This document shows, in pieces, positions 1 to 9,600 of a stretch of 64,000 nt of DNA (positions within the stretch are counted from its first letter, which is position 1; every line of letters begins with the position of its first letter). The stretch is from Trichostrongylus colubriformis. Lineage: Eukaryota > Nematoda > Chromadorea > Rhabditida > Trichostrongylidae. Under the pieces are notes generated by a model. The model made no database searches and was not told the DNA's origin. It worked only from the letters and a program-made list of their open reading frames with translations. The translations under genes and the position numbers were made by a program. The stretch lies in NCBI GenBank assembly GCA_963978905.1, contig OZ022259.1:53958727-54022726 (forward strand). The letters run 5' to 3'.

Positions 1-1256
1 TTGAACAGGATCAGTAGAACTTTAGATGAAGGACAGCCATGCGAGCAAGCAGGGTTTCGGAGAGGATTCAGTACAATCGATCACATCCACGCGGTTACTA
101 GACTCATCGAAGTGTCGCGAGAGTACAAGATGCCGTTATGTCTCACATTCATCGATTTGCAGAAAGCCTTCGACTCCGTTGAGACAGAAGCGGTCATCAA
201 AGCCCTGGGAAACCAGGTTGTGCTTACAAGAGTACTTCGTGAGCTCTACAGCAACTTCACGACCAGGATCTCGCCATTCTACAAAGAAGTCATCATCGAC
301 GTGAAGAGAGGGGTTCGACAAGGCGACACTATCTCGCCTAAACTATTCAGCGCCGCTCTTGAGAACGTCATGCGTCAACTGGAATGGGAAGGAATGGGAT
401 TGAAGGTAGATGGCCGGCATCTACACCACCTCCGCTTCGCTGACGACATTGTGCTAATAACACCGACAATCCAGCAAGCGGAACGGATGCTAGCCGATTT
501 CGATTGCGAGTGAGGAAAGGTCGGTCTGCAGCTGAACCTGACGAAGACGATGTTCATGAGAAACGGATTGGTACCTGACGCCCCATTCACGCTCAACAGA
601 GCGAACATCACCGAATACTTCAGCTATGTGTACCTAGGTCGGGAAGTCAATATGATGAACGACTTAGCACCAGAGCTGAGCAGGAGGAAAAGAGCGGCTT
701 GAAGAGCCTCCAAGTCCATCGAGGGAGTAGTGAAGAAGACGAAAAACATCCGGCTCCGCGTCCATCTCTTCGATCCTGCTGTCCTTCCTGCCCTAACATA
801 CGCCTCAGAGACCTGGACTCTACGTAAGCAGGAGGAGCATGCGGTCGGCGTCATCCAACGCGCCATCGAGAGGACGATACTCGGAGTATCCCGATACATC
901 CAAGTGCAGAGGGGAATCCGGAGTTCCGAACTCCGTCGTCGATCAAAGATCAGGGACGCCGTCGTATTTGCCAATGAATCGAAGATTAGATGGGCCGAAC
1001 ACGTTATGCGATATCGCATGACCGTTGGACCAGAGCGGTTACCGACTGGATCCCTCGGGACGTCAAACGAACACCTGGACGACCGCCGGCCCGATGGTCA
1101 GACTTCTTCACGAAAGCTCTGCGCGAAAGGAACGAGACGCTACGTGTCCCTGGAGCCAGAAACGTTCACTGGATTGCTTTGGCTCGCGACAGGGACGAAT
1201 AGAGACGTTGCTGGCGCCCGCTCGAGGCTCTCGATAAACAACGGGACGACAGGTGA
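1..1256 (+). pseudogene. RTE-type non-LTR retrotransposon, RT domain and C-terminus, broken; 5' end outside window
   Basis: Frame 1 reads as reverse transcriptase of the RTE clade. Visible motifs are FIDLQKAFDS, RGVRQGDTISPKLF, the catalytic FADD (436-447), and then the thumb and C-terminal region (ALTYASETWTLRKQ, RSKIRDAVVF). The frame is broken by TGA at 511-513 and TGA at 700-702. A shift near 1018-1022 moves the reading to frame 3, where [13 protein letters not shown] and [12 protein letters not shown] continue. A TAG at 1200-1202 stands where the family has Trp, and the natural end is a TGA at 1254-1256. The element copies itself by target-primed reverse transcription, but this copy cannot encode an active protein. 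Its 3' end passes straight into repeat R1, so it probably inserted there. The endonuclease part, if present, lies left of the window. Confidence 0.93.
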
Positions 1257-1890
1257 TACAGGTGACGGGACATTAATGGTGAGGGACTGAATGTGATAGC
1301 AGCTGATAAGGTCAGGAGGCAAAAGTCGCCAAATCCTTTTGCTTCGCGCAAACCTTGTAGCGTCGACATTCACAAGTCTTTCGCGGGATGAGTCGGGAAC
1401 ACCAACAAAGGATGGTCCAACTTGATAACGGTTGATAATATTCGATAAGGAACGAAAAGGCAAAAACCGCCAGATCTATTTAGCACTTCGCGTTGATCCT
1501 GAGGCCTTGACACTCACAACTGTTTGTGGTAAGAGCTTGGTGTGCGCTCCAATTTGATAAGAGTTTATAAGATTTGGTATACAGCGTCAAGCCCTATCTG
1601 TCTCTCTTCCCCAACTGATAGTGGAGTGATCACACCCATAGTTGTTGCAGGGAGTGGTAGGAGGATCTTGATGGTGACGGATATAATCTGATAATGACTG
1701 ATAAGAGACGATAAGATTCACTATTAACTAAATGGGAACTCATGTATACCATCAACTAATACAGAAGACCTCCATAGTTGAACTGTATGATGCACAATCA
1801 GGGTGAAGCGTGGCGTCGAGTAAAATTTTCAAAAAGTACGACCGCTGCTTCAGGTTCCACTATTTTTGTGGTTCCTACCAGCCGAAGTTA
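1257..1890 (+). repeat. R1 dispersed repeat, copy a (3' flank of the RTE copy)
   Basis: This stretch matches 23150-23740 in order and orientation. Shared landmarks are a block around ATTAATGGTGAGGG, degenerate monomers containing GATAAGGAACGAAAAGGC, a CACATCCATAGTTGTTGC-like block, and a tail with TTTTCAAAAAGTACGACC. The monomers are diverged relatives, in reverse orientation, of the satellite at 42560-45480. No open reading frame of interest is present. Confidence 0.75.
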
Positions 1891-2469
1891 TCAGTAAAAA
1901 ATGGGTGGTCAAGTACAACGATTTCAAAGTGCACAAGCGTTGGCTTCGGAGTGATGTCGATGACGAATCTCTGCATAGCAACATGAACAGCTACGTGGAT
2001 CCAAGTCTCATCATGGATGGTTTTATGGAATAACCGCCACTTCGACAAATGTCATCTTTCTCGCGACGATCACATCCACAAATAGATGGCAACATATGTG
2101 TAACTACAGAAAGATAATCATCGTCCATGACAATGTCAGACCCCACGTAGCCCATATGGTTCGATACATTCCACCGAAAAAGTATTTGGGTTTGAATTCA
2201 CCTTCCGTTTTCTAAAACTTTGGTCGTGAGAGTTAAGCTGTCATGGTCAGCCGACATGAGACACGGCTCAGTCACAAGTGCTACAACAATCGGTCGATCG
2301 TCGAAAAAGACACCATTTTATCGGGTCATGTCAATGTACGGAAGTTACTTGGTGTCCAAACGTCTCCTGGAGTTTGGGAGTGGGTTTACTCGGCTAACCC
2401 TAGAGTAACAACATTTCACCTTATCTGCTGCTAGTTTCATTCGAAAAAAAAACCTCGTGCGGGTCTGAA
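1891..2469 (+). mobile_element. Unassigned stretch with a short mariner-like transposase remnant near 2111-2160
   Basis: Frame reading across 2126-2152 gives HDNVRPHVA, which resembles the second catalytic Asp motif (HDNARPH) of mariner transposases. The flanking sequence does not give the rest of the protein and no terminal inverted repeat was found, so this is at most a small fragment. The rest of the stretch shows nothing I recognise. Confidence 0.35.
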
Positions 2470-3265
2470 TGTGATGATCTAATATAATCCGCTTGGCATG
2501 CTGGCCTGCCTGACTACGTGTAGCTCCCTCCGTTTATCACGGGTGTGTAGCCTCATGTCGATTCGCTCTGCAGCGTCGCACTAGCGGCGCATCAGCATGA
2601 CTTGCAGCGGTTGGCTGGAATCCATTCAGGATGCAAGGTGCTGATGTCATGAAGGTCCTTCAAAAAAATGGCTTTTTATCTCATCGTTATCTGAAAACAA
2701 TAACTTTTGTAGACTAGAAGGCAAAATAGTAACATGAAATACAACCGGAATCAAGGCCTCGAATTCGGGCGTAAAACTTTGTAGAGAATGTACGCAGTGT
2801 ACACAATCACACGAGACGAAATCCGCCGCGTCGCTCGCAGCGGAAAAGTTCGGTATGAGGCTACACATCCGTTTATCACAAGAGGGTTAGAAGGAGGACA
2901 TCAGCGTTGGGTACCGGAACTCTTTAGAACTAATAAGGCCGATAAAGAGCGCCAGAACACAAGAATCGCCAAAGCTGTTACGCCTTTCGAGTCTAGGTGC
3001 TTTGGGGTATATGCTAAACAGTAAGAATGGGTAAACCAAATAACCACAGCTGATACAGCGTCTATAAGGAATGTCGCCAAATACGAATCTCGCTTCCGGC
3101 TGAGAGTAGAGCGTTGGTGCTCATGTAGTTGGAGGAGGGAGAGCGCCACCCCGTGCCGCGCTATCGTATCTCACTCGATACCATTCTACAATCATCGGTT
3201 AAGCACTCGAGTGTACCGTAACAAATTCCAACTTCTCTCTTCGTAAAACCTCGGCATCGATATAA
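2470..3265 (+). repeat. R1 dispersed repeat, copy b, left part
   Basis: It opens with ATATAATCCGCTTGGC, the R1 start signature also seen at 45.57 kb and 36.75 kb on the minus strand. After the MULE MITE it resumes at 2880 with GGACATCAGCGTTGGG and then GATAAAGAGCGCCAGAAC, a diverged R1 monomer. It breaks off at the Penelope-like element at 3269 and continues at 4570. Confidence 0.65.
2541..2870. mobile_element. Mutator-like (MULE) MITE with 9-bp target duplication
   Basis: The ends are inverted: GGGTGTGTAGCCTCAT at 2541 against GGATGTGTAGCCTCAT read inward from 2870, one mismatch in 16, with weaker similarity further in. The 9-bp direct repeat GTTTATCAC flanks the element at 2532-2540 and 2871-2879. 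A 9-bp duplication and TIRs starting GG are typical of Mutator-like elements. It is 330 bp with no coding capacity, so it would depend on a transposase elsewhere. It sits inside R1 copy b. Confidence 0.8.
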
Positions 3266-3268
3266 GTC

Positions 3269-3501
3269 TGAACTTCTTCTGTTATGCCAACGAGGTTGTT
3301 AGGTGGAATATTTATTTGAAGCCCAACGTTTCGACCAGATCGTCTTCCTCAAAGGCCTAAACGTGGCTCAAGATTTGAGATTCTATCCACTACACCACCA
3401 AACGCCTCATTCCTCTAGCGGTTCTGACGAAACATCAAGTAAACCACCAGAGGAGCTCCGTACGAAAGAACATCACTCACCCAGTCCACCACCGCGAAAG
3501 T
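3269..3501 (-). repeat. PLE terminal repeat (pseudo-LTR), left copy
   Basis: This is the inverted partner of 4332-4560. Shared landmarks are TGAACTTCTTCTGTTATGCC at the outer edge and GTTCTGACGAAACAT near the inner edge. It differs from its partner by scattered substitutions and small indels, so the element is not recent. Confidence 0.85.
3322..3353 (-). ncRNA. Hammerhead-ribozyme-like core in the left PLE terminal repeat
   Basis: The minus strand reads TTTGAGGAAGAC, then a short spacer, then GTCGAAACGTTGGG. This resembles the CUGAnGA - stem II - GAAAC core of the minimal hammerheads known in PLE pseudo-LTRs. GAC/GTC can form stem II. The first box (TTGAGGA) departs from CTGATGA, so activity is doubtful. 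Confidence 0.45.
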
Positions 3502-3601
3502 GGAACGCCGCCACTCCGTGTCAGTTGTCGTCAGTGGATGAGAGATGCCATGCTGTCCTTATATATAGTATATTGGGGATATGCATGTCTCCATCCTCAT
3601 A

Positions 3602-4325
3602 TCAGTAGCTCGCAATGTGGTGCAAATGGCAAGAGATCATTCGTAATGGATAAGCACTCATTTCGGTTAATCCTACTTGGATTTCTTGCAGAAATCCAAA
3701 ACGCTTTAAGCACTTCCTGGCAGAAATCTCAGTCTCGCATGCCAGAATACTGCACTTCACATCAAAGTCATTTTCGACATGCTCCACGGCCATGTGCTTT
3801 CCCAGAGGTGTTCTTGTGTTACCTAGTCTTTAACCAGCAAGATGTTCGTTGATACGTACTGCTAGTCTTCTTCCAATTTCCCCAATGTATGTTGCGTTGC
3901 ATGTCTGACACTCAATTTGATAGACTGCACCAATTTTGGCGCAATCCCCAGTTGTACCATACGGGCATGTAATACAATTCTCTGACATGCAACGCTTATC
4001 GTAAAACCTATTTCGCACGAGTTGGCTTTTGATGTTGCCATTAGGGATATTCACTAAGACAACATCATCGTCCAGCTGTGCTTGAGAAGGCATCTTTGGA
4101 CTGCAGCAGTTACTCTGTCAGAGATGAAAGATAAACATAAGGGAACCTTATTAAGACGCGGTATGTTACGGTGCTCAATGCGTATTCTCCTACGACGTTG
4201 TGGACAGCATAGCCGTTTGATGCAGCTATGTCAGAAGCTAGACGTATAGACTCTCGCCGCTCTGTCGGACTTGTGCACACATTTGCAGCCGTCTTGAACA
4301 TGTTCTTGACAACTGCATGTTTCAC
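3602..4325 (-). pseudogene. PLE polyprotein C-terminus with GIY-YIG endonuclease domain, frameshifted
   Basis: Three minus-strand frames join into one fragment. 4325-4110 has NMFKTAANVCTSPTERRES, as in the linker after PLE RT. 4093-3830 carries CMSENCITCPYG followed by VYQIECQTCNATYIGE, where VYQ and YIG form the GIY-YIG core with its preceding Cys cluster, and then RINEHLAG. 3793-3602 has ILACETEISARKC and the typical PLE tail, with frame changes near 3825 and 3690. A TAA at about 4110 and a frame shift separate the first two pieces. GIY-YIG nucleases nick target DNA for retrotransposition. The RT palm (YxDD region) is absent, so this copy is dead. Confidence 0.85.
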
Positions 4326-4331
4326 AGTCTT

Positions 4332-4560
4332 CGTGTTTCACAGAGGTGGACTGAGTGAGTTAAGTTTTTTCGTACGGAGCCCCTCTGGTGGTTTAATGTT
4401 TCGTCAGAACCGCTAGAGGGATGAGGCCTTTGGTGATGTAGTGATAGAATCCAAATCTTTAGCCACGTTTGGGCTTTTGGGGAAGACGATCTAGTCGAAA
4501 CGTTAGGTCTAAAACACATATTCCACCTAACAACCTCGTTGGCATAACAGAAGAAGTTCA
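4332..4560 (+). repeat. PLE terminal repeat (pseudo-LTR), right copy
   Basis: It is the inverted partner of 3269-3501, ending GGCATAACAGAAGAAGTTCA at 4541-4560. For the minus-strand element this is the 5' end. Confidence 0.85.
4474..4508 (+). ncRNA. Hammerhead-ribozyme-like core in the right PLE terminal repeat
   Basis: It reads TTTTGGGGAAGACGATC and then AGTCGAAACGTTAGG, the counterpart of the motif at 3322-3353 but in the opposite orientation. The second box GAAAC and the GAC/GTC stem are kept. The first box is degraded. Confidence 0.4.
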
Positions 4561-4569
4561 AACTCAAGT

Positions 4570-4830
4570 GTATATATCTAACTAAGCCTTATGACCCTGT
4601 TCTTCCATAAGCACCGGAGCGTTCACACCTATGGGTGCTAAGTGTTGGTGCGGAAACCTCAAAGGTAAATGATCCAAATTGGTAAAATCTGAGGAAGATT
4701 GATGAGAGCAATCAGCAAATGGATGAGATGGAATTTTGTAAACCGCTTAGTACTACAATATGACGACTATAGATGAGGCTTCTGAGCTCAGTTCCCTTGG
4801 ATGAGCACATTTCATTTACGTTCAACAGTC
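4570..4830 (+). repeat. R1 dispersed repeat, copy b, right part
   Basis: It contains a diverged monomer (GATCCAAATTGG and AGATTGATGAGAGC) and then the R1 tail block ACTACAATATGACGACTATA, followed by a CTCAGTTCCCTTGGATGAGC-like block. The same tail occurs at about 42.5 kb and 34.45 kb on the minus strand. The orientation agrees with 2470-3265, so the PLE split this copy. Confidence 0.6.
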
Positions 4831-5299
4831 AGTTGAAGCGTCGAACTGTCTGACATTCAAAATAATAGCGTCTACCTTTTGATGCTACGACCTTCAAGAA
4901 AGATCGAGTTGCGATCAAGATATGCAATAGTGCGAAAGAAGTGGACCACTACTAGGTTATGTAGATCGGGAGGAAAACGCAATTTCGCGTTTCATGTGAC
5001 AAACTCGCATACACGTAAAAATGTGCGAAGGACGTTTCAACAACTTCGCTCCTACAGCGGGTAATGGTATGTGTTGAAGCAAAGGTTATGGATTTTAGCC
5101 TAAGTCTAGGGGAATGGAAGGGGCTTCGAGGTGAATGAAATGGTTTTTGTGCAAAAAAAGGCTTTTTTAATAGGACGGTTAACTCTAAGAGTCTCTCCGC
5201 ACTTCCCAAGCTTGAATTAAGACACCTCCTAGCAGTGTTTGCATGTATATACGTGCTTGTGGGCAGCGGTGTACGAAACGCCAGCATACAGTCATACAA
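4831..5299. other. No gene recognised
   Basis: AT-rich sequence between R1 copy b and the fold-back element. Only short open frames without recognisable motifs are present. Confidence 0.5.
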
Positions 5300-5638
5300 C
5301 GCTAACAAAGGAGGTCTTCAAAGTCGTGACGCGCTTTCGAAAAACGGTTTATTCCATTGTATGGGGGTGTCTACATGAAACATATAGCTGACTTCCATTT
5401 GTGCTGCGCGGCCCTACAAGTGCCAAAAAAGGAGTAAACAAGAATTTTTCCAAAAAGGCGATTTCAACCCACTTATAGTAACGCATCTCCCTTGTAATTT
5501 TGATCATGTGCAGATCCGAAGGTGTTCTTCTATTTCACATCCAAAACAAAGTCGAATACGGAAAAAATAAGATCTTATCTCCATCATGTACTAAAAGTGC
5601 GTAGCAGTCTCATAACGGCTCCCCGACGTGGGGTTACT

Positions 5639-5726
5639 GCAGCGACCGGATGACCTACTGGATACTACGATGGACTTTCAAATGGATGAAGTGCTGGGTT
5701 GGTGGTTCGAATCCCAGCATTGCTGC
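5639..5726 (+). ncRNA. tRNA-like (Ser/Leu type) Pol III unit inside FB copy 1
   Basis: An 88-nt segment has a 7-bp acceptor-like stem (GCAGCGA with TTGCTGC, one G-T pair), an A-box-like TGACCTACTGG, and a perfect B box GGTTCGAATCC. The anticodon arm does not form a clean stem, so it is not a working tRNA gene but a tRNA-derived, SINE-like head. A run of eight T (5735-5742) follows at once. The equivalent unit in FB copy 2 keeps the same parts. Confidence 0.6.
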
Positions 5727-5734
5727 AATTTCGC

Positions 5735-5742
5735 TTTTTTTT
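5735..5742 (+). terminator. Oligo-T Pol III terminator after the tRNA-like unit
   Basis: Eight consecutive T lie 9 nt after the acceptor-like 3' strand. The copy at 52012-52022 has eleven T in the same place. Confidence 0.5.
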
Positions 5743-6659
5743 GCCTCCACTTTTTCGTTTTCAAATATGTCTGCTTATGCCAAGTGACTATGACTTTCTT
5801 TGAATGACTGCCAGCATGCCAAAACGACTCTATTGACGAATTGTCAATGAATTTGATGATGTGATTTTTGGACACGAAAGGGCCCGTAGCGCTCGAAATT
5901 CGCGATTTCGCACAAAATAAGTGCCGTATTCGTGCACAGGGGGTCAAACTACCCTTGGGTACACATTTCTAGCCAATACCAAATTTCGACCCTAATTTCG
6001 AGAAAGTATGTTTGGCCATGGGTACATTGCCCCTTCCACTTGTAGAAGTGAGTAACTCACAAAATCGACGAAAATCAATGGGATATGCACAGCATGGATG
6101 CCTATCGCTATAATTTTAGCTATGAAGCACCAAGCAAGAGTAATAGTCAGAATTTCATGACATGTGTGCCGTCGTCTCCTTCGTTGAACGTGTAGTCCAA
6201 GGTAATACCAATGCCCAGCTCAAATTTTCGAATTCGGGTCAAAACTTCGATTGGGCTGGAAACACACTCCTAGGATAGGTTCGACCTTCTGAACACGAAT
6301 ATCAGTTCCGTTTTGCGCAAAAAACGCCTCGTTCGTGCGCTATGGGTGGCGAAAGGCTAAAAAATTGGTCTGTCAAACTTGCTGAAAACTGGCAATAGAG
6401 GGCAGTTCGAAGTTTTAAATGTGATTATTGCACCTAATCTTCATATTCGAATGTTTACGAGGCCAAAAACTGCAAATCAAAATTTTGCAAAAATTTGTCC
6501 TCAGTGGGGATCGAACCATCAACCCCGTTTTTGGCATTTGTAGGGCCGCGCAGCAAAAGTGGTCATCAGTTACGTGATTCTTGTACACACCCCCATGAAT
6601 GCAAAAAAAAAACAGCTTTCAAAAAGCGCGTCAGGAGTTGGAAGACCTTCCTCGTAAGT

Positions 6660-9600
6660 TGTGTAATCCCAATTACCCCCATTTTTCCACACAATATCAG
6701 GAACAACAAAGGTTTCGTCCGCTAAATTATCTGAAATTTCGAATAGTGATGCATGCTCAAAGAATGATAAGCATAAGTAACTGACAACAGCAACTACTTC
6801 CACCGTATGCTCAGTGGGTGGACAATTTACTATCGATCGATGCGATCGAATCCAAAGCTGTCGACCGCTAAACTATCTAAACTCTCGAATAATGTTGCGT
6901 TCGCTATCTAGACATAGGAAAGCAGTTCAGCGGTGTGTATTTAAAGTAGAAGCAGTTGGTAAGGGTTGTCATGAATTGTTAGAGGGTTCATTATATTCGT
7001 TGAATCGAGGTGGCAGCGCAGCACAGGCACTTGCAACGCAGGGTGGTACGCACACTGGTCGTGGGTTACCGGAGCCTGTACGAATAATAACTACTGAAGA
7101 TCGACAAGATATTATAACAAATTAGCGTCACAGAATCCAATACACAGCTCGCTGCTGCAATACGCCCACAACCACCAAAGTATTAGTGAATAGCCTAGTG
7201 CTTAGCGCTGCGCTTATCACATGGTATTGTGCGACATGGACCACTCGGTACCGGGTAGTCCGCATCGACCAGTGTTTTGTACGTTACTACAAACAAAACT
7301 ACGTAGTTGAAATTCAGCTCACAATCATGTGCTGATAAGCTAGGTTGAAAGCTTGAGCTGTTCCCTTCTTTGGGGGGTCTCCAGGTTTTTGCTTGAGAAT
7401 CTCCTTCCTGTAATATACAAACAAAAGTTCATGATAGCTTAGAAAAGACCACATGTTCTGTGTGTGTCAGAATTGTATACTGCCAGTTGTTGAGTCCCAC
7501 GATCAACGCATACAAGTTGCTAGTGAGGAGCGTACTCTATGTGGCCAATTTGAACTGCGGCTACTCCACGATGTGGTTGAGTGCTGACAGCGCACTATTC
7601 CGTAGATTTTGTACATGCGTCGCTAGACTGGTACGGACTGCTCACGGTGCTCATTACAAAAGCATAACTACGGAGAGGCTCAGTGATATTCAAAATTTTC
7701 GCCCTAAGCATTTAGTCATCTATCCATTACACCGCCGGCCCTTTCATGCCGAAAACGATATTTTCAATCAATATCAAAGGGTGGCAAATTATCTGTGGCT
7801 TTTCCTTTACTATGAGGCCACTAACAAATAGTGCTCACCGTAAGCCATTCCCAGTCTTTTGCACAAAAGCCGTTATTTTCGGTCAATATCATCGGTGGTG
7901 CGTATTTTCAACTTGTATGAGAGTACTCATCGAAGGCTTGGTACGTGAACCGTCTCCTCAAAGACACCGGGAGTAGAGCAATTTTGGCTTATGGTATGGG
8001 ATTACGACGGATTGCAGTTGCCGCAAAGCACATGACACCTTGCCAAGACGTCAAAAGTTAATTCATTAGGTTTTAACTGTGATTACACTTTTTTCTTTTG
8101 ATTTCGCTTATTCTCCCCGGAAAGTATGCAGTGTGTGCAGTTCGAAGTGATGCAAATGTGATGCGACTACACACCACAGCGTCGCGCTTTTGAATCGGGT
8201 TTTTCCACCGATTATGGCAACCTTGAATGTTTGTCACAAAATGATCATTTCTTCGCATCTTCCTCTTTCGTAGTGCCCCTTTCGGTTCCTTTAAGTCAAT
8301 ATGATATGCGGAGGTTCCGCCCACCGTGTTTATTTAACATTATTCTGGTCACTCTGGGGCTGTCGCACACAAACTCAGTTTTTTCCCGGTTTCTGGCCAG
8401 CTCTGGGGAAAATTATGATTTCTCCATCGTGAGTACACTCTGGTCGGTTACATACTCCGCTTATTATTAGCGAGTCTCCATTCACTTCACATATGTTTGG
8501 CAACGCTTGGACATCGCTCACACTCACCGGTTTTTTCCCAGGCTGCTCTGGAGCCGACTTGCGGCCTTTGTGGTGAGCTCCACCCACTTAGAGTCCACCA
8601 CTCTCACTGGAGGCGTGTCGCCTTCCTCTGCTACAAACCTCTCAAACTCATCTTTGCTTACCCTGTCCAAGCGTCCAGACTCTTCTGAAAGGAATTATAG
8701 AACTTTCCTTCTGGCGAACACTTTGGCCCACGCCCCGCACACAGTGGGTGCATCAAACACCTGGTACGGTAGTAATCCACCCGAAACTGGCAGATAAGAG
8801 CAATGGTCAGTTGTCGGGAACGCTGAGATGATAGAGCTCAAAAGTGAGAAGTTACTGCTCTCGAAACTAGCAAGTTTTTCTCGTTTCGGGCAAAACTTGC
8901 GAGCGTCCAGACTCTTCTGAAGGCTTCAGTTTCATAGTCAGCGCCAGTGCCACTACCCCAATGGCACTGGTATGGTTTGTGATCTCTTTCATTCGGGTGA
9001 GATAAGGTGCTGCTTAGCGTGGGTCAACATAATATGACTAGCGCGTCACACGACTGCTGACATCACTCCTACGCCACAACTGGAGTTTTGTCATATCATA
9101 TTCAGGATTTTGCCATATCACGCTGCCACGTTCTGCCACGCGTCCCTACTGCCTCGAACTCTCTCCACGCACCTTTCTCTCCTACTCTCTGCCGTTCAGC
9201 TTCTCTCCCTTTTCCATTCTACCTCTATAGGGTTCCACGCATTCCATGAGGTAATCTTTCTGTCAGCTACCGAAAACCCCTTACAACTACTACTAGTTCA
9301 CTGCCAGTTCACAGTCTCACTGAGAGGTACCTAGAGAGGTGGGAAGACGACGTGAGCGCAGAGACGCAGACTAGTTTAGTTACCTTCCTCTGGAAGAATC
9401 TTTGCTGGCGGTAATCGAACTGATCAGCATCTCTGAATTTCCTTCATGTTTCGTAATTAACTAGCAATTCTTCTCTTCGCGCTATGTTGATGTATAGTAT
9501 GTTCCAGCTCACTTGTACTTAATTCACTCTCACTCAGAAGGAGGGCTTGCTAGGCCGATCTCACTCGTTTTACGAAATCTATAGCTTATTTGGAAGTAAA

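Larger units (their letters stand above)
3269..4560 (-). mobile_element. Penelope-like element (PLE), internally deleted, with inverted terminal repeats
   Basis: Two long, nearly identical ends of about 230 bp (3269-3501 and 4332-4560) face each other. Between them, on the minus strand, lies the C-terminal part of a PLE polyprotein with a GIY-YIG endonuclease signature. PLEs often carry pseudo-LTRs in direct or inverted order. Here the reverse transcriptase core is missing, because the coding fragment starts just inside the 5' (right) repeat. The element interrupts R1 copy b. No target duplication could be identified. Confidence 0.82.
5300..6655. mobile_element. Fold-back element FB, copy 1
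   Basis: This imperfect inverted-repeat element matches 51572-52930 over its whole length. The outer ends are CTAACAAAGGAGGTCTTC on the left and its counterpart CTTACGAGGAAGGTCTTC on the right strand. Both arms then share GACGCGCTTT, GTATGGGGGTGT and GCTGCGCGGCCCTACAA. Inner blocks around 5940-6000 and 6230-6290 are also inverted copies, so the arms run about 600 bp around a loop near 6020-6230. It encodes no protein. The left arm carries a tRNA-like unit, and the right arm carries a second B-box-like GGTTCGATCCC on the minus strand (about 6510-6520). No target duplication is evident. Confidence 0.75.

Noticed and set aside
5639..5726. Genuine tRNA gene
   Set aside because: The acceptor stem and boxes are present but the anticodon arm does not pair and the unit lies in a mobile element.
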